64,000 bases of DNA from Natronolimnohabitans sp. A-GB9 (lineage in GTDB: Archaea > Halobacteriota > Halobacteria > Halobacteriales > Natrialbaceae): the NCBI RefSeq assembly GCF_030848565.1, contig NZ_JAVDDV010000005.1, positions 186,001 to 250,000 of the forward strand. The letters run 5' to 3'. The position numbers and the translations under genes are program-made. The notes beneath the pieces are model-generated. The model was not told where the DNA came from. It saw only the letters and a program-made list of their open reading frames with translations, and searched no databases. Shown piece by piece: positions 24,762-33,801 of this stretch (position 1 is the stretch's first letter; every line of letters starts with the position of its first letter).

Positions 24762-27416
24762 CTCGGCGTCCTCGAGTCGCTCCTGTAGCTCCTGGATCTC
24801 CGAGACCAGTTCGATCGGCGGCGTCGTATTGACGTCGATCGACTCTAACTCCTCGAGGACGGCCTTCGCTTCGGGGTCGATCGTCTCCGTCTCGCCCTCG
24901 GGTTCGCCGCCGTCAGCGTTGGCCGGGCCGCGGAACTCGCCGCTGCCCAGATCGAAGACGGCCTGGACGGGCTCGCTCGAGGCGCCGCCTTTCGCCTCGA
25001 TGGCCTTCTCCTCCCGTAGACGCCCCAAGACGTCGCGTGCGCGGTCGACGACGGGGTCGGGGACGCCAGCGAGGTCGGCGACGTGGATCCCGTAGGATCG
25101 GTCCGTGGGGCCGTCCCGGACCGTCCGCAGGAAAGTGACGTCGCCGTCGCGTTCGTCGGCCGCGACGTGGACGTTGGCCACCCGTGGGAGCTTCTCGGCG
25201 AGGCCGGTCAGCTCGTGGTAGTGGGTCGCAAACAGGGTCTTGGCCTGGACCTCGTTGTGGAGGTACTCCGTCGCCGCCCACGCAATGGAGATACCGTCGT
25301 AGGTCGCCGTCCCGCGTCCCACCTCGTCTAAGATGACCAGCGATTCCTCGGTCGCCGTATGCAGGATATTCGAGAGCTCGCTCATCTCGACCATGAACGT
25401 CGACCGTCCCTGTGCGAGTTCGTCGAGCGCGCCGACACGGGTGAAGATACCGTCGACCACCCCGATCTCGGCGTCCTCTGCAGGGACGAAACTGCCGATT
25501 TGAGCCAGCAGAACGATGCCGGCGGCCTGGCGCATGTACGTCGACTTTCCGGACATGTTCGGCCCAGTCACGACGAGGAACCCTCGTTCCTCGTCCAGTC
25601 GCACGTCGTTGGGGACGAACTCCGTCGTCTGCTCGACGACCGGGTGCCGTCCCTGTTCGATCTCGAGGCGGTCGCCCCGATGGAGAGCCGGCTGGACCCA
25701 CCGGTTCTCCGCGGCGTGGGTCGCGAGACTGGCGAGGACGTCGATCGTCGCCAGCGTCCGGCCGACGTCCTGGAGCAACTCGGCACGGTCGGCGACGTCC
25801 TCGCGCAGGTCCTCGAACAGTTCGTACTCGAGGTCGCCCCGCCGCTCCTCGAGTCGAAGCATCTCGCGTTCTTTCTCCGCTAACTCGTCGGTCGTGAACC
25901 GCTTCGAGTTTTTCAGCGTCTTGATCTGCTCGTAGTGATCCGGGACGCCGTCGGCGGCGGACTTGCCGACCTGGATGTAGTAGCCGTCGGTCTTGTTCCG
26001 ATCGACGGTTACGTGTGAGAGTCCGTACTGTTCTTTCTCGCGTTCGGCGAGGGTATCGAGCCAGTGTTCGACCTCCTCGTACCGGTCGATAACCCCGTCG
26101 AGTTCCTCGTCGTAGCCCCGTTTGAACAGTCCGCCCTGGGTCACCGTCGACGGCGGCTCTTCGGCGATGGCATCGGCAAGCATCTCCCGCAGCGCCGCGG
26201 CGGCCGCTCGGTCCGGGCGATCGACGATCTCGGCGAGCGGCGAGTCCTCGAGGTTCGGGTTCGACGCGATGGTGTCGGCGAGCGCGGGCAATACGGCGAG
26301 AGTCTCCCGAACCGACAGCAGGTCCCGCGCGTCGGCGCTGCCGTGAGTTGCCTTCGAGGCCAGCCGCGCCAGATCGGACGCATCGCCTAACGTCTCCTGG
26401 ATCTCGTCGCGGGCCAGGGCCGCCGTCGACAGCGCTGCGACGCTTTCCTGGCGGCGCTCGAGGGTCTCGAGGGACCGTCGCGGTCGCTGGAGCCACTCTT
26501 TCAAGAGACGGCCGCCGGCGCTGGTCTCGGTGTGGTCGATCGTCTCGAACAGCGACCCCTCGCGATCGCCTTGCATCGTTTCGGTCAACTCGAGGTTGCG
26601 CTGGGTGGTCGCGTCCAGCGTCACGTGGTCGTCGCCGTGGTGAGACTGGATGCGGGTCATCGAGGCGAGCACGCCGGTTCCGGTCTCCTCGACGTAGGAG
26701 AGGATCGCGCCCGCGGCGGCGACAGTCGGCTCGCCGACCGAGAGCCGATCGACCGTCTCCGCGCCGAACTGGTCGCGGACGGCGTGGGCCGCTCGTTTGG
26801 GTGCGAAGGCTTCGGTTTCGTGGAGCGACAGCGCCGCGTCGACGCGCTCGCGGACGGTCTGTAGTAGGTCGTCGTCGGTTCTGACTCCTGGGCCGGGCAA
26901 CACCTCGACGGGATCGAACCGGTAGAGCTCCGTCAGCGCGTCGTCGACGTCCGCGGCGTCTGCGACGAGGAATCGTCCCGTCGTCACGTCGGCGAAAGCG
27001 AGCCCATAAGCGTCACTCGAGGTGCCAAACGCACTCGCGTTCCCGTCGACGACGGCCGCGAGGTACTGGGCGTCGGCGTCGCTCGTCTCGAGTAACGTTC
27101 CGGGCGTGACGACGCGTTCGATCTCGCGTGCGTGGCCAGAGTCGGTCTCGTACTGGTCGGCGACGGCCACGCGGTAGCCACGCTCAACCAGCGCTTTGAG
27201 GTAGGGTGTCAGATCGTCGACCGGCACGCCGGCCATAGGGTACGACGAGCCGTGAGAGGATTTCTGGGAGACTTTCAGATCCAGTTCGTCGGCGACGATC
27301 TCGGCGTCCTCACCGAAGAACTCGTAGAAATCGCCACACTGCATCGTCAGTAGATCGGCGTCGGTGTCCTCCTTGAGCGAGAAGAACTCCCCGACGATCC
27401 CCGTCGCCTCGGTCAT
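24759..27416 (-). CDS. mutS: DNA mismatch repair protein MutS
   Basis: 885 aa. Mismatch-recognition motif GDFYEFF near residue 27, Walker A GPNMSGKSTYMRQ (about residues 612-624), Walker B VILDEVGRGTATYDG, and the helical clamp between. The ATG at 27416 gives the conserved N-terminus MTEATGIVGEFFSLKEDTDA. The Glu/Asp-rich C-terminal segment after the ATPase is haloarchaeal. It recognises mismatches and loops and recruits MutL. No mutL next to it. Its stop codon lies in a T-repeat end. Confidence 0.96.
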   Translation of the reverse strand: MTEATGIVGEFFSLKEDTDADLLTMQCGDFYEFFGEDAEIVADELDLKVSQKSSHGSSYPMAGVPVDDLTPYLKALVERGYRVAVADQYETDSGHAREIERVVTPGTLLETSDADAQYLAAVVDGNASAFGTSSDAYGLAFADVTTGRFLVADAADVDDALTELYRFDPVEVLPGPGVRTDDDLLQTVRERVDAALSLHETEAFAPKRAAHAVRDQFGAETVDRLSVGEPTVAAAGAILSYVEETGTGVLASMTRIQSHHGDDHVTLDATTQRNLELTETMQGDREGSLFETIDHTETSAGGRLLKEWLQRPRRSLETLERRQESVAALSTAALARDEIQETLGDASDLARLASKATHGSADARDLLSVRETLAVLPALADTIASNPNLEDSPLAEIVDRPDRAAAAALREMLADAIAEEPPSTVTQGGLFKRGYDEELDGVIDRYEEVEHWLDTLAEREKEQYGLSHVTVDRNKTDGYYIQVGKSAADGVPDHYEQIKTLKNSKRFTTDELAEKEREMLRLEERRGDLEYELFEDLREDVADRAELLQDVGRTLATIDVLASLATHAAENRWVQPALHRGDRLEIEQGRHPVVEQTTEFVPNDVRLDEERGFLVVTGPNMSGKSTYMRQAAGIVLLAQIGSFVPAEDAEIGVVDGIFTRVGALDELAQGRSTFMVEMSELSNILHTATEESLVILDEVGRGTATYDGISIAWAATEYLHNEVQAKTLFATHYHELTGLAEKLPRVANVHVAADERDGDVTFLRTVRDGPTDRSYGIHVADLAGVPDPVVDRARDVLGRLREEKAIEAKGGASSEPVQAVFDLGSGEFRGPANADGGEPEGETETIDPEAKAVLEELESIDVNTTPPIELVSEIQELQERLEDAE

Positions 27417-27545
27417 GTGCGGTGACTGTCCTTCCACCGCTAAAATCCTGCGGGTTCAGCGACGGACGTCTCGTCGCGATGACAGTCATCGCCGCCGCTA
27501 CGGGAGATTATAACGCTCGATGTCGTACGCTATCACGGCCCGATC

Positions 27546-28283
27546 ATGGCTGTGTCTCGAGACCACCGTGTGCTCGTTCCGATCGACGTCTTCGGCGGCC
27601 AGGGCGTTCCAACTACGGTCATCGATGCGTTCGCATCGGTACCGGTCATCCTGCTTGGCTATCACGAACTCCCTGATCAGACTGGGACGGATCAGGCCCG
27701 GGATCAGTACGGTCTCCGTGCCAGAGCCGAACTCGACCGATACCACCAGCTGTTCGAAGACGCCGGCTGTCTCGACGTTGCGTCGCGACTCGTCTTCACA
27801 CACGATCGGCTGCAGACGTTCGAGCGAATCGCCGTCGAAACGTCGGCCGACGCGGTGTTGCTGCTCAACTCCGCACCGGTCCTCGAGTCGATACTCGTCG
27901 CCGTTCGCGGCGACGTCAACCTCGAGTACATCGTCGACTTTCTGGCGGCACTGGTAGACGGAACCGACCTCGAGGTGACGTTCTTCCGGATCGTCTCCGA
28001 CGAAGCGGATCGGGAACAGGGGAGCGAACTCCTCGAGATGGCGGCCGACGACCTCGCTACCGCCGGCGTCGACCGCGCCCGGATCGACACCTCGCTCGTC
28101 GTCGACGGCTCGCCGACGCGGGAAATCCTCGAGGCTGCAGCCGACCACGATCTGCTCGTCGTCGGCGAGAGCCGGCCGTCGATCCGTCGATTCATCTTCA
28201 AAGACCGGGCGAAGGCCCTGGCCAAGGGGACGGCCGATCCGGTGGTCGTGATCCGTGGGGAGTACCTCGAGACCGATGGCTAA
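27546..28283 (+). CDS. double-domain universal-stress-like protein
   Basis: 245 aa. The N-terminal segment HRVLVPIDVFGGQGVP begins a Usp-like beta strand, and the C-terminal part holds a Usp-type nucleotide loop, LLVVGESRPSIRRFIFKDRA (about residues 205-224). It shares the layout and several segments (GYHELPDQTGTDQAR, RLVFTHDRLQTFERIA) with the convergent gene at 28360, so the two are paralogues. Its TAA stop is the first three bases of repeat R6. Likely binds ATP/AMP; physiological role unknown. Confidence 0.8.
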   Translation: MAVSRDHRVLVPIDVFGGQGVPTTVIDAFASVPVILLGYHELPDQTGTDQARDQYGLRARAELDRYHQLFEDAGCLDVASRLVFTHDRLQTFERIAVETSADAVLLLNSAPVLESILVAVRGDVNLEYIVDFLAALVDGTDLEVTFFRIVSDEADREQGSELLEMAADDLATAGVDRARIDTSLVVDGSPTREILEAAADHDLLVVGESRPSIRRFIFKDRAKALAKGTADPVVVIRGEYLETDG

Positions 28284-28362
28284 TACGGTTCTCTGTGCTG
28301 GCGAGCCCAGACCCGGCTGTGGGCGTGGGCTCGTCGGGAGATCGGTACAGCAGTCCGTATCA
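28281..28362. repeat. R-family element, copy R6, exactly filling a convergent gene gap
   Basis: 82 bp, TAATACGG...CCGTATCA. The left three bases are the TAA of the upstream Usp gene and the right three are the complement of the TGA of the leftward Usp gene, so the whole intergenic space is this element. The interior differs from R1-R5 (GCGAGCCCA/TGGGCTCG arms) but keeps the CTGT/ACAG sub-terminal bases. Probably a bidirectional terminator. Confidence 0.75.
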
Positions 28363-29070
28363 GGCGCCGTCGTCCGTCTGCTCGTCCTCGAGACGCCGAA
28401 CGACGAGGACGGGGCCGACCGATTCGGCGGCAACGCGTTCGGCCTCCTCGCCGAAGACGAGCGTGCGCAGCGACGGCGCCTGTTCGCCCATGACGATGGC
28501 GTCGTGGTCGACCGCTGCATCGACGAGTGCCTCGAGCGGTGGCTCGTCGACCGCGAGTTCGGTGTTCACGTCGATGCCGCGATCTATGAGGGTTTCAGCG
28601 GCCGTCTCGAGTACCTCTCTCCCTCGCGTCTCGTCGTTGGTCGCGAGAAAGAGCGTGGCGCCGATCGGACGGTCGCCGACCAGTTCCGCGACGAGCGAGA
28701 CGATTCGGTCGACGGCGACGTCGCCGGTCAGCGCCACGAGCAGTCGATCGACCGGTCCGGTCGCCCCCGGGATAGCGTAGACGTCCGCGTCTGTCTCCGC
28801 GGCGATCCGGTCGAACGTCTGCTCTTCGTCGTGTGTAAAGACCAGCCGATAGTCGGCGGTCCCCTCCTCGGCCCCGAATTCGGCCGCCAGGTCCTCGAGC
28901 GCGGCAGTCGCTCGCTCTTCGTACTGTAGCCGCGCCTGGTCGGGTGGGGTCTGTTCGGGCAGAACGTGATAACCCAGGACGGTGACGTCCATCGGCTCCA
29001 ACAGCGACGCCAGGCCGCCCGAAACCGATTCTCCCTCGAGTATCGCCAGTGGAACGAGTATGCGTGTCAT
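28360..29070 (-). CDS. universal-stress-like protein paired with the permease
   Basis: 236 aa. The N-terminus [20 protein letters not shown] and the C-terminal [20 protein letters not shown] (about residues 191-210) are Usp-type strands and nucleotide loop. It is a paralogue of the convergent gene at 27546. It overlaps the upstream permease gene by ATGA, mirroring the haloarchaeal amino-acid transporters in which Usp domains are fused to or coupled with the permease; a regulatory subunit role is inferred. The TGA stop is formed by the end of R6. Confidence 0.83.
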   Translation of the reverse strand: MTRILVPLAILEGESVSGGLASLLEPMDVTVLGYHVLPEQTPPDQARLQYEERATAALEDLAAEFGAEEGTADYRLVFTHDEEQTFDRIAAETDADVYAIPGATGPVDRLLVALTGDVAVDRIVSLVAELVGDRPIGATLFLATNDETRGREVLETAAETLIDRGIDVNTELAVDEPPLEALVDAAVDHDAIVMGEQAPSLRTLVFGEEAERVAAESVGPVLVVRRLEDEQTDDGA

Positions 29071-30488
29071 AGTTTTCCTTTCAGGTCGACGTCGCGAGCG
29101 TAGTAGAGATACCAGCCGGCAGTCACGAGCATGATCGCGACGCCAACGAGCTGTGAGGTCGGTTGCATAAAGAGGATCAGCGCGAAGCTACAGATCGCGC
29201 CCAGTGCCGGAACGAGGGGATAGCCGGGTACTCGAAAGTCAGGATCGTACCACTCGGGCTCGTCTCTCCGCAGCGCGATCAACGCGACACAGATCAGCCC
29301 GTACATGAGCAGGTGCAGAAACGACGCGACCTCCGCGAGGAGTTCGACGCGCCCGGTCGCGGTCAACACGAGGATCGGGCCGCCGGCCATCCCCAGTGCG
29401 ACGTGTGGCGTGCCGTACCGGAGGTTGATCCGACTGGCCCGCTGGGGCAACAGCGCGTCCCTCGAGACGGCGTAGATCGACCGAGACGTACTCAGGACCG
29501 AGGCGTTGGCACTCGACATCGTCGCCAGCAGCCCGCCGAAGACGATCGCGACCGCGCCGGCGGTACCGAGATAGTGGCGACCGACCTCGACCATCGCCGT
29601 CTCACCGAGTTCTGCGAGCCGTTCCCCTCCGAACGCACTCGTCGCAACGAAGATCGTCACGACGTAGAGGACGCCGACGATGACCACCGAGCCGACCATC
29701 GCCAGCGGCAGGTTCCGCCCGGGGTCTTTTATCTCTCCCGCGACGGTCGCGACCTGTGCGAAGCCGAGATACGAGGTGAACACGAGCGCTGCTGTCGTGA
29801 ACACCGGCATCGCTCCAAACGGGGCGAACTGCTCAGGTGCGGCCTGATCGCCGACCAGACCGACCGCGTCGAGCCCTCCGTACCCGAGAAAGGCGACGAG
29901 AATCGACAGTAGCAGGGCGACGATTCCGTTCTGGAGTTTCGCGGCGTTTTCGGTCCCCGTGACGTTGAGGACGGTAAACCCCGCACCGAACAACACGGCG
30001 ATCGGGATGACCAGCCCCTCGCCGACCGCGATTCCGAGTTCGGCGAGCGTGTCGACGGCGTAGTAGCCGAAGCCGACGAGGTAAAACGCCGTCGCAAAGA
30101 CCAGTCCAAACCACAGCGAGAGTCCGACGACGGCGCCGGCAAGCGTCCCCAGGCCCCGCGAGATGAAGTAGTAGCCACCGCCACTCTTTGGCATCGCGGT
30201 CGCGAGCTCCGAGGCCGGCAAGGCGACCAACAGGGCGACGACGGCACCGATGGCGAACGACGCGGCCGCGGCCGGGCCGGCGCGACCGGCTGCCAGTCCC
30301 GGAAAGACGAAGATACCCGCGCCGATCATCGTCCCGATCCCGATCGCGAGCCCGCCAGTCAGGCCGAGCGTCCGCTCGAGTTCGGCGTCGTCGGTAAGCG
30401 TCGCCTCGTCGGTGTCGATCGCCGGCTCGGTCTGGGGTGTCTCGCCTTCGATGTTGGTCCCCGTTGCCGACGGCCGATCGGTGCCCAT
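29067..30488 (-). CDS. APC-family amino-acid permease
   Basis: 473 aa. After a 35-residue acidic cytoplasmic N-terminus there are about twelve helices. Helix 1 carries [14 protein letters not shown] (about residues 53-66), the APC substrate-backbone motif GAGIF; later [14 protein letters not shown] is the typical loop. The ATG at 30488 lies about 27 bp after a TATATATC box, so it is likely leaderless; a GTG two codons earlier is the alternative. Substrate probably a cationic or branched amino acid, not resolvable here. Followed by an overlapping Usp gene. Confidence 0.9.
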   Translation of the reverse strand: MGTDRPSATGTNIEGETPQTEPAIDTDEATLTDDAELERTLGLTGGLAIGIGTMIGAGIFVFPGLAAGRAGPAAAASFAIGAVVALLVALPASELATAMPKSGGGYYFISRGLGTLAGAVVGLSLWFGLVFATAFYLVGFGYYAVDTLAELGIAVGEGLVIPIAVLFGAGFTVLNVTGTENAAKLQNGIVALLLSILVAFLGYGGLDAVGLVGDQAAPEQFAPFGAMPVFTTAALVFTSYLGFAQVATVAGEIKDPGRNLPLAMVGSVVIVGVLYVVTIFVATSAFGGERLAELGETAMVEVGRHYLGTAGAVAIVFGGLLATMSSANASVLSTSRSIYAVSRDALLPQRASRINLRYGTPHVALGMAGGPILVLTATGRVELLAEVASFLHLLMYGLICVALIALRRDEPEWYDPDFRVPGYPLVPALGAICSFALILFMQPTSQLVGVAIMLVTAGWYLYYARDVDLKGKL

Positions 30489-30511
30489 AGCCACAGTCGT
30501 TTCGCCGAAGG

Positions 30512-30519
30512 GATATATA
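30512..30519 (-). promoter_or_regulatory. TATA box for the permease-Usp operon
   Basis: Leftward GTATATATCC (complement of GGATATATAC) centred 27-28 bp before the permease ATG; spacing predicts a leaderless transcript. Confidence 0.6.
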
Positions 30520-30674
30520 CACTGCTGAATACGACTATGTGGGGACGACTCGAGACCGTCTTCGATCCGCCTGTATACGCCGCTTCCAGCCGATCACTTA
30601 CACTGTCGGACGGACGTCAGTACGACGTCGACCGCGAATCGCGACCGATCGTCGAATCGTACTCTGCGACAGTA

Positions 30675-30699
30675 TCATACGGGCTGTTGTACCGTATCA
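30675..30699. repeat. minimal R element (both ends, no core)
   Basis: TCATACGG, nine bases, then CCGTATCA: the R termini joined with nearly all of the interior missing. The final TCA is the stop codon of the leftward tRNA-binding protein gene. Looks like an internal-deletion derivative. Confidence 0.65.
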
Positions 30700-31023
30700 G
30701 AACAACAGACCGCCGAGTGGCACTTCCCCGTCGGGTTCGACGAGCACCGGAAACTCCTCCTCGTCGGGGACGCCGACGGTCAACACCTCTGACTCGAAGC
30801 CGGCGATTCGGACCGTGCCGAGGTCCATCGCACACAGAACCTGCCGCCCCTCGAGTTCAGCCGGCACGTAGTGTTTGTCGAGTTGGGCGGCGGACTGGAC
30901 CTCGCCGTACTCGCCGAGGTCGATCCACAGCTTGGTCATCTTCGGTTTCTCTGCCTCGGGAAACGCCTCGGCCTCGAGTACTTCGCCGACGCGGATCTCG
31001 ACGTCGAACGGATTCTCGACCAT
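30697..31023 (-). CDS. tRNA-binding-domain protein (CsaA/MetG C-terminal type)
   Basis: 108 aa, consisting of one OB-fold EMAP/tRNA-binding domain: VEIRVGEVLEAEAFPEAEKP (about residues 8-27), then KLWIDLGEYG, and VLCAMDLGTVRIAGFESEVL (about 63-82), which are standard signatures. The ATG at 31023 gives exactly the domain length; the upstream in-frame extension is Ser/Thr-rich and unlikely. It binds tRNA or RNA non-specifically, or assists methionyl-tRNA synthetase; in bacteria CsaA has chaperone-like activity. Stand-alone gene. Confidence 0.85.
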   Translation of the reverse strand: MVENPFDVEIRVGEVLEAEAFPEAEKPKMTKLWIDLGEYGEVQSAAQLDKHYVPAELEGRQVLCAMDLGTVRIAGFESEVLTVGVPDEEEFPVLVEPDGEVPLGGLLF

Positions 31024-31251
31024 GAGACGTGATGTCGATACACGAGAAGAAGAACGTTCGGTTTTCGGAACCGTCGTGACCGCCGTTACACTCGAGTCGT
31101 CGCGGTCGTTCACCGGTCGGTGGGAAACACGGCGTTCAGAACGCCGCCGTAACGGTTTCTGATCGTTCGCGCACAGACAGGCTGGAAATGAATCGGGACG
31201 ATCACAGGAGCCAACTCGCCGTCCTCTCCTGCGGTCAGTTCTCCGCGGCGT

Positions 31252-31337
31252 CTATAGTAACAACTGCAACGGTTTACACACTGATCGCCGATCCGTCTGG
31301 CGATCAGGTGTGCAATGACTTGCAGTGGCTACTATAG
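31252..31337. repeat. T-family palindromic element, copy T1 (intact)
   Basis: 86 bp with inverted ends CTATAGTAACAACTGCAA and TTGCAGTGGCTACTATAG, and inner arms CACACTGATCGCC / GGCGATCAGGTGTG. It lies in the 308-bp gap between the tRNA-binding protein and DUF1028 genes; its right end (CTA at 31332-31334) provides the TAG stop of the DUF1028 gene. The rest of the gap has a 7-bp hairpin CGGCGTT/AACGCCG at 31130-31146. Confidence 0.75.
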
Positions 31338-32081
31338 CGAATCCGCTTCGAACGCCTCACTGTAACGGGCCAACGTGTCCTCGTAGCCGGCCATCGCGAG
31401 ATCGTAGGTTGCACGTAGATCCGCAATCGGCGTCTCGGTCGCGTCGACCCGGAGATCGTTGTACGGTGGCACCCAGTCGTGATCCTCGGTCGTCTCGACG
31501 ACGACGGCAGCGCTCTGTACCGTGAGTTCCTCGCGTTTGTCGCCACCCTCGAGGTCGCCCGCAGCGAGGGCGTCGATCAGGCGCTTGGCAAGGGGGTCGG
31601 TCTCGACGTCCGCACACACTCCACCGGGGCCACTCGAGCGATCGACCGTCTCGTGGACGGCGTTGGCCTCGTAGTTCGCCACGGTCGCCTCGAGGACGTC
31701 CTCGCCGGTCAGCATGTTGCCGGCGACGGTGAAGTGGTCGCCCTCGATGTGGCCGAACCAGTCGACACACTCCCCACCGGAGAAAGCGAAGGTCCCCTCG
31801 CGGTCGACGCCGTGGATCTGCCGCTGTGGGGCGCCGTCGTCGGTGTTGAGCAGGGCCTCGAGTGCGTCGTCGATCGCGAGGCCGTCCTCGAGATACTCGA
31901 GGCAGCGTTCGCCGAGTTCGACGTTGACCAGGCTCTGGGTCGCGATCGCACCGTGTTCGCCGACGAACGGACAGAGGGCACCGACACCGGGGAGACGCGT
32001 CGTGACGGCGACCCCGAAGCGGTCGTGGCACTCGCCGTCTTCGGTCTCGTAAGTCTCGTGGACGCAGATGCTGAACGTCAT
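31332..32081 (-). CDS. DUF1028 (Ntn-hydrolase-like) protein
   Basis: 249 aa. The N-terminus MTFSICVHE, then FGVAVTTRLPGVGALCPFVG (about residues 23-42), ATQSLVN and GNMLTGEDVLEA (about 124-135), are the conserved positions of the DUF1028 family, which has an Ntn-hydrolase-like fold and unknown substrate. The ATG at 32081 gives the canonical N-terminus; longer in-frame starts add Ser/Arg-rich, non-family sequence. No operon partner. Confidence 0.88.
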   Translation of the reverse strand: MTFSICVHETYETEDGECHDRFGVAVTTRLPGVGALCPFVGEHGAIATQSLVNVELGERCLEYLEDGLAIDDALEALLNTDDGAPQRQIHGVDREGTFAFSGGECVDWFGHIEGDHFTVAGNMLTGEDVLEATVANYEANAVHETVDRSSGPGGVCADVETDPLAKRLIDALAAGDLEGGDKREELTVQSAAVVVETTEDHDWVPPYNDLRVDATETPIADLRATYDLAMAGYEDTLARYSEAFEADSL

Positions 32082-32369
32082 CGGTCGTGGATCGTCGCTG
32101 GCGAATACCAATCGCTGGTCGGTCTCGGGGTGCGCGATACGGAGCCGATCCGGTCGACTCGGACTCGACTCGCTGTCGGTCGATCGACGGTACGGAGGAC
32201 GGGGGCCATACGACGACCTTTCGGCTGCTCTCATACAACTTTTGAACCTAAACAGTTTGATGAACGACAGCGGGTGAGAGAATCGTCCGTCCGAACTGGT
32301 CGCATCGAGTCGATCGGTCTGAGTCACCCCGTTCAGTGTGTCCGTTCTCGTGACTTTGTCTGACGTAAG

Positions 32370-32378
32370 AACTATACT
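32370..32378 (+). promoter_or_regulatory. TATA box for sepF
   Basis: AACTATACT centred 28 bp before the sepF ATG, in a 320-bp divergent gap (32082-32401) that otherwise holds an AT-rich stretch around 32230-32265 (possible DUF1028-gene upstream region) and no gene. Confidence 0.5.
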
Positions 32379-32401
32379 GGCGGCGGCGGTGGGTTACGCC
32401 A

Positions 32402-32767
32402 ATGGGACTTATGAGCAAAATCCTCGGCGGGGGCGGCTCCCGAACGGCCGAGGACTACGTCGAACTGGATCTCGACGACGTATCGGCGAGTTCGGCCGAC
32501 GCGGCGGCGATGCAGGTACACATCGCCGAGGTCAGCAACCAGGCCGACGCCATCGATATCAAAGACGCCGTCTACGACGGCGACATCGTCATCGCCGACA
32601 TCACGCGTTTGCGGACCAACGACAGTACAGTCGAACACATCGTCGACGAACTCCGGCAGGTCGCCCACGAGGTCGACGGTGACATCGTCCGCAAGGGTGA
32701 CGACCAGATGATCATCACGCCGACCGGCGTCCGAATCAGTCGCGAGAAGCTCGGACAACGGGCCTAA
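32402..32767 (+). CDS. sepF: cell-division protein SepF (FtsZ membrane anchor)
   Basis: 121 aa. The first ~12 residues MGLMSKILGGGG form the amphipathic membrane-targeting segment, followed by an acidic linker and the SepF core with DIVIADITRLRTNDSTVEHI (about residues 61-80) and DDQMIITPTGVRISRE (about 100-115). In haloarchaea SepF recruits FtsZ to the membrane and is essential for division. The length matches archaeal SepF proteins. Two in-frame ATGs (32402, 32411) are possible; the first has the TATA spacing. Confidence 0.92.
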   Translation: MGLMSKILGGGGSRTAEDYVELDLDDVSASSADAAAMQVHIAEVSNQADAIDIKDAVYDGDIVIADITRLRTNDSTVEHIVDELRQVAHEVDGDIVRKGDDQMIITPTGVRISREKLGQRA

Positions 32768-32983
32768 GACGTAAGCACCGTCCAATCGAGACGGTGGCCG
32801 GCGAATCGATTCTCGAGCGATATCGTCTCCGTCTCGCGGTCGGCGTTCTCGCGTCGTTTTCGGCCAGGCCTCGAAAACCAGTCCTACGCCGATAGTACCT
32901 CGTTTCGGTGGCTCTCGACCGATGTTTTCACCCGGCGGGAATTCCGGTGTCGGGTTATTATATACGGGCTGGTACTGTCGCGC

Positions 32984-33631
32984 ATGACAGGGTTTCGAGC
33001 GACGATCGTCGTAAGCGATCCTACAGCGTGCCCGGTTGCAGACACGTCGACGGCTGCCGAGGAACCGATCACGTCCGTAACGCGTTCGCGTGCGTCAGCG
33101 AACGGAACGGTCGTCGAGGAGTTCGGCGTCGCTAGCGCGACGGCCGAGACTGCGAACGCGACCACAGCGGAACTGACACCGATCCAGGCCTCCGACCGAG
33201 AGACGGTGTACCGATTCGAACGCGAAGCCGACGCCGACTGTGCGTGCGAACTCGTCGAACGAAGCGGGACGCCGGTCTCCTCGGTTCGTGCGGACGACGG
33301 TTCGCTACAGCTGACGTTTCGCACTCTCGAGCTGGCAGAACTCGCCGACATCGTCGACGAACTCCGCGAGCACTTCGACGGCGTCGTCGTCGAAGAGCTG
33401 ACTCAGGACCACGACGACGAGACGTCCGATCCGGTTTTCGTCGATCGAGACTCGCTGACGACACGCCAGCGTGAAATCCTCGAGACGGCCCACGAGATGG
33501 GCTACTTCGACTATCCGAAGGGAGCGAACGCGACCGACGTCGCCGCGGAACTCGGCATTGCCCGGTCGACGTTTACCGAACACCTGGCAGCCGCACAGAC
33601 GAAGGTGCTGGATGCATTGCTCGAAAAGTAA
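32984..33631 (+). CDS. bacterio-opsin-activator-type HTH transcriptional regulator
   Basis: 215 aa. The C-terminal ~55 residues contain the HTH-10 (Bat-like) domain: LTTRQREILETAHEMGYFDY (about residues 155-174), then ATDVAAELGIARSTFTEHLA (about 181-200). The N-terminal ~140 residues resemble the divergent sensor region of this family. A TTATATA box at about 32956-32964 lies 23 bp before the ATG, so it is likely leaderless. Target genes unknown; it sits alone between sepF and citrate synthase. Confidence 0.88.
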   Translation: MTGFRATIVVSDPTACPVADTSTAAEEPITSVTRSRASANGTVVEEFGVASATAETANATTAELTPIQASDRETVYRFEREADADCACELVERSGTPVSSVRADDGSLQLTFRTLELAELADIVDELREHFDGVVVEELTQDHDDETSDPVFVDRDSLTTRQREILETAHEMGYFDYPKGANATDVAAELGIARSTFTEHLAAAQTKVLDALLEK

Positions 33632-33801
33632 TGGAAAATAATTCATATATTCGCTAATATGTGACTAAATGTCGAGTTTCTCTCCGATAAAGAGCGTTCA
33701 GTTGTTCGTTTGCTCGGAACGAAGCGGAGACATCACACGCGTTCGGCCGTGACGGCGGACAAACGACAATACTTTTCCAATGGGATGCGAAACCATCCTC
33801 T

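Noticed and set aside
30697-31113. Longer start for the tRNA-binding protein
   Set aside because: The extra 30 residues are Ser/Thr/Arg-rich and absent from the domain family; ATG at 31023 gives the exact domain.
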